64,000 nt of DNA from Cerasicoccus arenae (GTDB taxonomy: Bacteria; Verrucomicrobiota; Verrucomicrobiia; Opitutales; Cerasicoccaceae), in the NCBI RefSeq assembly GCF_014651635.1, contig NZ_BMXG01000011.1, positions 80,420-144,419 on the forward strand, written 5' to 3'. Each line of letters begins with the position of its first letter. The stretch's first letter is position 1. Shown here piece by piece: positions 60,283-64,000 of the stretch. Position numbers and translations under genes: made by a program. The notes below the pieces were generated by a model that ran no database searches, was not told where the DNA came from, and saw only the letters and a list, made by a program, of their open reading frames with translations.

Positions 60283-60582
60283 CTAGTCGCGGATGATTCG
60301 AATTTCTTCCGGGGAGTATTCACGCTGACGCCAAATGCGATAAACGCCCGTTGCTAGCGGAATCGTATTGTGCTCCTCGTGGATGACAGAAACTTCGGGA
60401 GCTGAGACTTCGAGAAAGAGATCGGAACCGGATTGAAATAGAGTCGCTCCAGAATTTTCGGCTATCCGATGGCTATGACCGGTGATTTCGCCCAAAGCGA
60501 GTACTCGATGGGAGAGTTTTTTACAGATCGAGGGCTTTTGAGATATCCGCTCGATCATTACGTCACCATGGCGATATTGCAT
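60283..60582 (-). CDS. Small conserved-type protein, first gene of the STM4011-4015-like operon
   Basis: The protein has 99 residues. RHGDVMIERI, VLALGEITGHSHRI, VIHEEHNTIPLATGVYRIWRQREYSPEE recall a small protein commonly beside DUF6745 genes in actinobacteria and cyanobacteria. The His-rich GHSHR and HEEH segments could bind metal. It starts at ATG 60582. Function unknown; the invariant-looking His and Glu suggest a cupin-like small enzyme or binding protein. Confidence 0.65.
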   Translation of the reverse strand: MQYRHGDVMIERISQKPSICKKLSHRVLALGEITGHSHRIAENSGATLFQSGSDLFLEVSAPEVSVIHEEHNTIPLATGVYRIWRQREYSPEEIRIIRD

Positions 60583-60970
60583 GATTCGAATCTTGTTTAT
60601 CAGCGTACACAGTCAATGATTAATATAGTTACGATATCGGGCATGGATTTGATTGAACACCATCTGGCTTGAAATGCTCAGCGAAATGATATTGTCCTTA
60701 TCATTGTCGAAAAGACGCGTTAGATAATCTGTGCCTCTGTCCAACTGGTGAGACTCCAGTTTCGCCACTGATCGAGTTCAACGCGGTGGCATATGCTATC
60801 CGTTCTCTTGTTGTATCGCTAGCATTGGGGGACTGTTCTTGATCACGGTTATCGGTGGCGCTTGATGAGGGAAGCTTACATCAATATGCTTGATTTTAAT
60901 GCAGCCTATGGTCTGCGGTAACGAACTGATCATTTGGTTGGAGGTAGCCGCAGTGAACTGCACGCGTAAT

Positions 60971-61013
60971 TAAAATTTTGTCCCTTTCTGACTCCTGAAT
61001 TTCGTAAGTCGTT
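60971..61013. repeat. Partial flank repeat (copy M)
   Basis: It shares TTTTGTCCCTTT, CTCCTGAATTTCG and the following GT-rich end with copies L and R, in the same orientation. Confidence 0.5.
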
Positions 61014-61127
61014 GATAAATGTGAGCCATTCGATTCACCCGTGTCCGCGAGCTTTATTTGAGCGGAATTAGCGTAAGTCGCTGATGAACAAGCGAATTTA
61101 GGTTTTTCTATATTTTGGGCAATAATG

Positions 61128-61202
61128 CTTAAAATGCCGTATAATACCGCAAAATACCGAATTTTCGTCCCTTTTTGCCCCCTGAATTCTGAGGGCGTTG
61201 GA
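61128..61202. repeat. Right flank repeat (copy R) related to 52961-53034
   Basis: Same order and orientation of motifs as copy L. It ends 11 bp before the integrase stop codon region and includes GGCGTTGGAGTTAGCG just at its edge, which holds GTT-containing words as found in integron core sites. Confidence 0.6.
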
Positions 61203-61212
61203 GTTAGCGAAA

Positions 61213-62532
61213 TCAACCAAAATGATCCAAAGGGCTGGTCAGCATCTCGGACCTTTGCGTGCGCACATGAAGGTAGATTTGCGTCGTTTCGATATTTTTA
61301 TGCCCTAATAGCGATTGGACCTCGGCGATGTTGGTCCCGTTTTCCAGTAGGTGTGTAGCAAAGCTGTGGCGTAAGACGTGAGTGGTAACGCGCTTGGTCA
61401 TGCCAGCTTTCTTTACCCCTTGATGAAAGCCTCGCTGATAACTTCCCGGGTGCATGTGGTGACGCCGCACAACTTGGCTGCGCGGATCAGTGGACAAATC
61501 ATTGGCGGGCCAAAGCCAGTGCCAGGGAAATGTCTCACCGGCCTTCGGGTATTTGCGACTCAATGCTGGCGGCAAATAAACGCCAGGTGTTTCCTGTCTG
61601 CGGTCATAATCAAATAACTCGCGACTGCTCTCAATTTGCCGAGCAATTGGCTCCTGCAAGGATTTGGGTAATAGCGTCACGCGATCTTTATTGCCCTTGC
61701 CGGCGTGAATGTGAATCTGTCCACGGCTCAAATCGATATCCTTGATGCGCAAACTGATAAGCTCGGCGACACGCAGACCAGCGCCGTATTGCAATTTGGC
61801 CATAAGTTGATACGGTGGACGTATTTCCGGCAGCAGTCGCTGAACTTCTTCGGGTGATAAAACAGTTGGAATATGGCGGGATTTGCGCGCCCGTTGATAG
61901 TCACCAAGTTGAAGATCGTCTCGTTGGCGAACTTCCCGGTAATAGAAAACCAGGGCGTTTAGCGCTTGCCGCTGGGTGCTGGAACTGACCCGCAGACGCA
62001 CTGCGATGTCGTCCAGAAAGGCGGCGATTTGGGCGTTATCGAGATTCTCCAAATCAGTTCGCTGATGAAAGCTTTCCAACCTCTTGAGCCAATGGATATA
62101 GGTCTTTTCGGTTTGTCATTGATACTGGCGCACCCGAATCAAGCGGACTGCCTCGTGGTGCCAATTGGCGGATGGCTCATCGGGTCGGGGGCGGTTCCAT
62201 TGCTTGGCGGGTTTACTCGGAAATTTTGCGAACTTGGACTGTGGCCGCTGTAATGTCTGGCTTTTGCTTTGGGGCTTGAGGCATTTGCGCTGTCCGTGTT
62301 TGAAAAACCAATTGATCGCCGTTTTCCACTCTTTCTCAATGCCTGGTTTCGGTTGCTTGGCTTTTAAAGCCTCATCCATAAATGCCCGGGCGGAGTCAAT
62401 GCATGCAAGTTGGCCACGACGTTTACACCAACCCAAATACCAACGCAAAGTAATCGCCCATGCATTTGATTTCGGTGTGCAATCCCGATTGAGCTGGTCG
62501 ATCCAGTTGGGAAATGACACGTAATGGCTCAT
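61213..62532 (-). pseudogene. intI: Integron-type tyrosine recombinase (IntI-like) interrupted by an in-frame TGA
   Basis: One reading frame of about 440 codons contains a single TGA at 62116-62118. N-terminal part, 138 codons: MSHYVSFPNWIDQLNRDCTP onwards, an extended core-binding region ending VRLIRVRQYQ. After the TGA: QTEKTYIHWLKRLESFHQRTDL continues the same alpha-helical arm with no frame change. The catalytic domain has GAGLRVAELISLRIKDID (Arg), GKGNKDRVTLLP (Lys), the IntI-specific extra segment ETFPWHWLWPAND and DPRSQVVRRHHMHPGSYQRG, then THVLRHSFATHLLENG (His-x2-Arg) and GHKNIETTQIYLHV (His, Tyr). The stop is probably a nonsense mutation from CGA/TGG. A start inside the second part (62079) would lack the N-terminal arm. 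Confidence 0.85.
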
Positions 62533-62887
62533 GCCTATGTTGGAATAATGGTGGAGAAAACGCGGTCAATAATAAAATGAAACAATGAGCACCTATCTCG
62601 ACTTTTGAGACTGCATCTCTCGTGCGAGGATTGCTGGTTTGATATATGCCTGCTGCCAATTGCCCGCAAACCCTGTGTATTGCGTGGTTTTGGGCTGTTT
62701 GGGCTAAATCTGACGGTCTGCTGGATATTCACGGCCTTAGATTGTAACAATCAGTCTCAAAATAATATTGCCGAAGTATTTATGAAATCACTATGTTCCT
62801 ATCCATGGCTTCCATGTCAGCCAGTAGCAACTCCTGTAACAATCGCATCGTGCGCGTATACTAACCTGATATAGAGAACAAGAAGAA
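62533..62887. other. Non-coding region upstream of intI and before the first cassette (possible attI and promoters)
   Basis: 355 bp with no plausible gene, positioned where attI and the intI/cassette promoters lie in a standard integron. A short palindrome GATTGT-A-ACAATC (62740-62752) is present. I could not identify a GTTRRRY-type core with confidence. Confidence 0.4.
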
Positions 62888-63301
62888 ATGAGCAAACTAC
62901 CTTGTCCATGCGGAAAGATCCTAAGTGATTCATCCCAAGACGACCTAGATTTATCTTGGGGAACCATTGTCCCAAACGGCAAAGAGTTTGAATTTTGCGA
63001 GTCAGCCTCAAAACTCGTCGTGGGTCTGTGCGAATCTTACAAAAATGGTAATCACATTGAATGGATCAAAAAGAATTGTCCTGTTTACACTGAGCAAGCA
63101 TTGGAAGAGATTATCTATGATTTGCTATCAAGTCTTTTAAATGATTTGGGTCCGAACTACGGAAGTTGTGATGCATGTGGGCGGCTCATGATTCAAAGGG
63201 ATATCAGCGAAAATTACTACGTTCCATATCTTCCTGAAGACGAAAGATCGAATCCACTATATCAAGTCAGCGTAGTCAACGCGGACAAGCCGCGCGACTA
63301 G
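62888..63301 (+). CDS. Cassette-like small Cys-rich protein
   Basis: The protein has 137 residues. It begins MSKLPCPCGKILSDSSQDDLD and holds a second Cys pair SCDACGRLMIQ, so one zinc-ribbon-like site is likely. No other family is recognised. It is a compact gene running away from intI, with its stop codon inside an attC-like hairpin, as expected for the first gene of an integron cassette array. A purine-rich GAACAAGAAGAA stretch precedes the ATG. Confidence 0.65.
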   Translation: MSKLPCPCGKILSDSSQDDLDLSWGTIVPNGKEFEFCESASKLVVGLCESYKNGNHIEWIKKNCPVYTEQALEEIIYDLLSSLLNDLGPNYGSCDACGRLMIQRDISENYYVPYLPEDERSNPLYQVSVVNADKPRD

Positions 63302-63314
63302 CTTTTACGATCTA
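63280..63314 (+). other. attC-like site 1 (short)
   Basis: GCGGACAAGCC and CTTTTACGATCTACA align with GTGGACAATTCC and CTTTGACGTTCACA of site 2. TAGTCAACGCGG and CCGCGCGACTA (63273-63300) form an imperfect stem around ACAAG. It is shorter than usual attC (about 57 bp or more), so the call is tentative. Confidence 0.35.
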
Positions 63315-63321
63315 CATAAAA

Positions 63322-63783
63322 ATGATTCGAGCCTATAGACAAGGTGACCATATACCGATAGCTGAGATTTTCCCCAGAGCTATCCATGAAATTGCCTCTA
63401 GCGTTTACTCTCTAGAACAGTGTGAAGCGTGGTCTGAGAAGGAACCAAATCCAAATCACTGGAAGCAACGATGTGAAAAGAAGAAGCCCTACGTTTTTGT
63501 CGAGGACGGAACGGTCGCTGGCTTTTGTGAGTTGGATCCAGATGGGCACATTGATTGCACTTATGTCCATCCTGACCATAAAAGAAAAGGAATCGCTAGC
63601 CAGCTCGTATCCCACGTAGCCAATGTGGCCAAAGTAAACGGTCTGAAGAGAGTATATGTTGAAGCCTCAATTTGCGCGAAACCGATGTTTGAGAAATTGG
63701 GATTTACTACAATCAAAGAGCAAACAGTGGCGATACGTGGTGTCGGACTCAAAAACTTCAAAATGGAAAAAGAATGCAAGTAG
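63322..63783 (+). CDS. GNAT-family N-acetyltransferase (cassette gene)
   Basis: The protein has 153 residues. IRAYRQGDHIPIAEIF at the start, AGFCELDPDGHIDCTYVHPDHKRKGIASQLVSHV carrying the acetyl-CoA-binding R-K-G-I-A loop, then RVYVEASICAKPMFEKLGF complete the fold. It resembles YafP/YafQ-adjacent acetyltransferases. GNAT genes are among the commonest integron cassettes. It follows the Cys-rich gene by 20 bp containing attC-like site 1, and is followed by attC-like site 2. Confidence 0.85.
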   Translation: MIRAYRQGDHIPIAEIFPRAIHEIASSVYSLEQCEAWSEKEPNPNHWKQRCEKKKPYVFVEDGTVAGFCELDPDGHIDCTYVHPDHKRKGIASQLVSHVANVAKVNGLKRVYVEASICAKPMFEKLGFTTIKEQTVAIRGVGLKNFKMEKECK

Positions 63784-63795
63784 ATCCAGGCAGTG

Positions 63796-63852
63796 GTGGA
63801 CAATTCCGTTACGCGCTCCGCGCTTCACTCCATGCCACACTTTGACGTTCAC
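63796..63852 (+). other. attC-like recombination site 2
   Basis: A 57-bp sequence between two cassette-like genes starts GTGGACAATTCCG, contains the central hairpin GCGC-TCC-GCGC (63813-63823) and ends CTTTGACGTTCA. This layout (AAC/ACAAT-type inverse core, GC hairpin, GTT core) is that of an integron attC, though the terminal core deviates from GTTRRRY. Confidence 0.5.
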
Positions 63853-63869
63853 AGAAGAAAATAAAAATT

Positions 63870-64000
63870 ATGCAAACCGAATTTGATGAAGATCGCTGGC
63901 CAGATTTGACTCAATTTCGTCATGCTTGTCTTGAAGACGCATATGAGGTCATGGCAGAAATCGCTGAGAAGAATCGCCGATGGTATCGAAGAGAAAACCC
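63870..64000 (+). CDS. Third cassette-like gene, 3' truncated by the window
   Basis: An ATG at 63870 opens MQTEFDEDRWPDLTQFRHACLEDAYEVMAEIAEKNRRWYRRENP, which runs off the end of the window; only the first 43 residues are visible. No family is recognised. It follows attC-like site 2 by 17 bp. Confidence 0.6.
   Translation, partial: MQTEFDEDRWPDLTQFRHACLEDAYEVMAEIAEKNRRWYRREN

Larger units (their letters stand above)
60583..61212. other. Non-coding 630 bp between the operon and the integrase 3' end, rich in repeats
   Basis: It holds the presumed promoter of the minus-strand operon, repeat copies M and R, and two copies of CGTAAGTCG-YTGATRAA (61003-61018 and 61072-61087). No plausible gene is seen. 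It may contain the recombination site of the adjacent integrase. Confidence 0.5.

Noticed and set aside
52905..61212. The STM4011-like operon as an integron cassette array
   Set aside because: Genes are long, tightly overlapping and co-oriented towards comM, with no attC-like sites between them. The array lies on the other side of intI.
62116..62118. TGA in intI as a selenocysteine or recoding signal
   Set aside because: The position is in a non-catalytic arm, no SECIS-like hairpin is evident just downstream, and integrases are not known selenoproteins. A nonsense mutation is simpler.
62740..62752. GATTGT-A-ACAATC as a LexA box controlling intI
   Set aside because: It resembles no LexA consensus known to me, and no independent evidence of SOS control is present in the window.
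1..64000. CRISPR array, tRNA or rRNA gene
   Set aside because: No regularly spaced identical repeats, no cloverleaf with conserved T-loop and no conserved rRNA stretch were seen on either strand.

Overview
The window looks like a marine Verrucomicrobiota chromosome segment, most likely Opitutales/Puniceicoccales-like. The signs are PEP-CTERM sorted secreted proteins, long prepilin-headed proteins resembling the Verru_Chthon cassette family, an H-X9-DG-type pseudopilin, many secreted beta-helix enzymes, and sugar uptake through MFS/GPH and SSS transporters with no SusC/SusD pair. The taxonomic call is inference; no rRNA or marker gene is present.

Layout. 0-6.7 kb: the end of a discoidin-domain protein, a TonB-like/PA14 protein, and a first minus-strand cassette (secreted TPR-like protein, 1226-aa prepilin-headed protein, 218-aa secreted protein). 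7-15.8 kb: a beta-glucan (laminarin-type) locus with a LacI regulator, a secreted clan GH-A glucanase, a large GH94-clan phosphorylase candidate (GH149-like), a GPH symporter and a GH30 enzyme. 15.9-19.9 kb: a second copy of the prepilin-headed cassette. 20-36 kb: a second polysaccharide locus with GH92, a beta-helix protein, a heparinase II/III-like lyase, a CE7 esterase, a LacI regulator, two paralogous secreted proteins (one PEP-CTERM), a CE4 deacetylase, an MFS transporter, a 2-hydroxyacid dehydrogenase and a GH28 enzyme. Eight 14-bp sites of the type TTCTAA-TG-TTAGAA mark it as one regulon. 36-51.4 kb: a third locus with a GH110-like enzyme, three mutually related beta-helix proteins plus a lipoprotein beta-helix, a pseudopilin, a PEP-CTERM protein, an SSS symporter, a DNRLRE-domain protein and an IclR regulator. 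It is marked by four TTGCT-N5-AGCAA sites.

51.8-64 kb is different in character. A comM (YifB-type AAA ATPase) gene breaks off inside its conserved core. Beyond it lies a tight minus-strand operon of eight genes matching the conserved but functionally unknown Salmonella STM4011-STM4015 set (two radical SAM enzymes, an alkaline-phosphatase-fold hydrolase, an ATP-grasp-like protein, a WGR/leucine-rich-repeat protein) plus a HAD phosphatase, a DUF6745-type protein and a 99-aa protein. Related direct repeats flank this operon. An integron-type tyrosine recombinase (IntI) interrupted by one in-frame TGA follows. To its right are small plus-strand cassette-like genes (Cys-rich protein, GNAT acetyltransferase, a third truncated by the window) separated by attC-like sequences.

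Eleven mononucleotide C/G tracts of 8-17 bp are scattered across 0-51 kb, inside the 5' parts of secreted-protein genes or just outside genes. They are candidates for slipped-strand phase variation of the surface/secreted polysaccharide machinery, or possible assembly-error points. The STM4011-4015-like operon is the best candidate for an undescribed biochemical system here. The two operator families and the homopolymer tracts are the strongest purely sequence-based observations.
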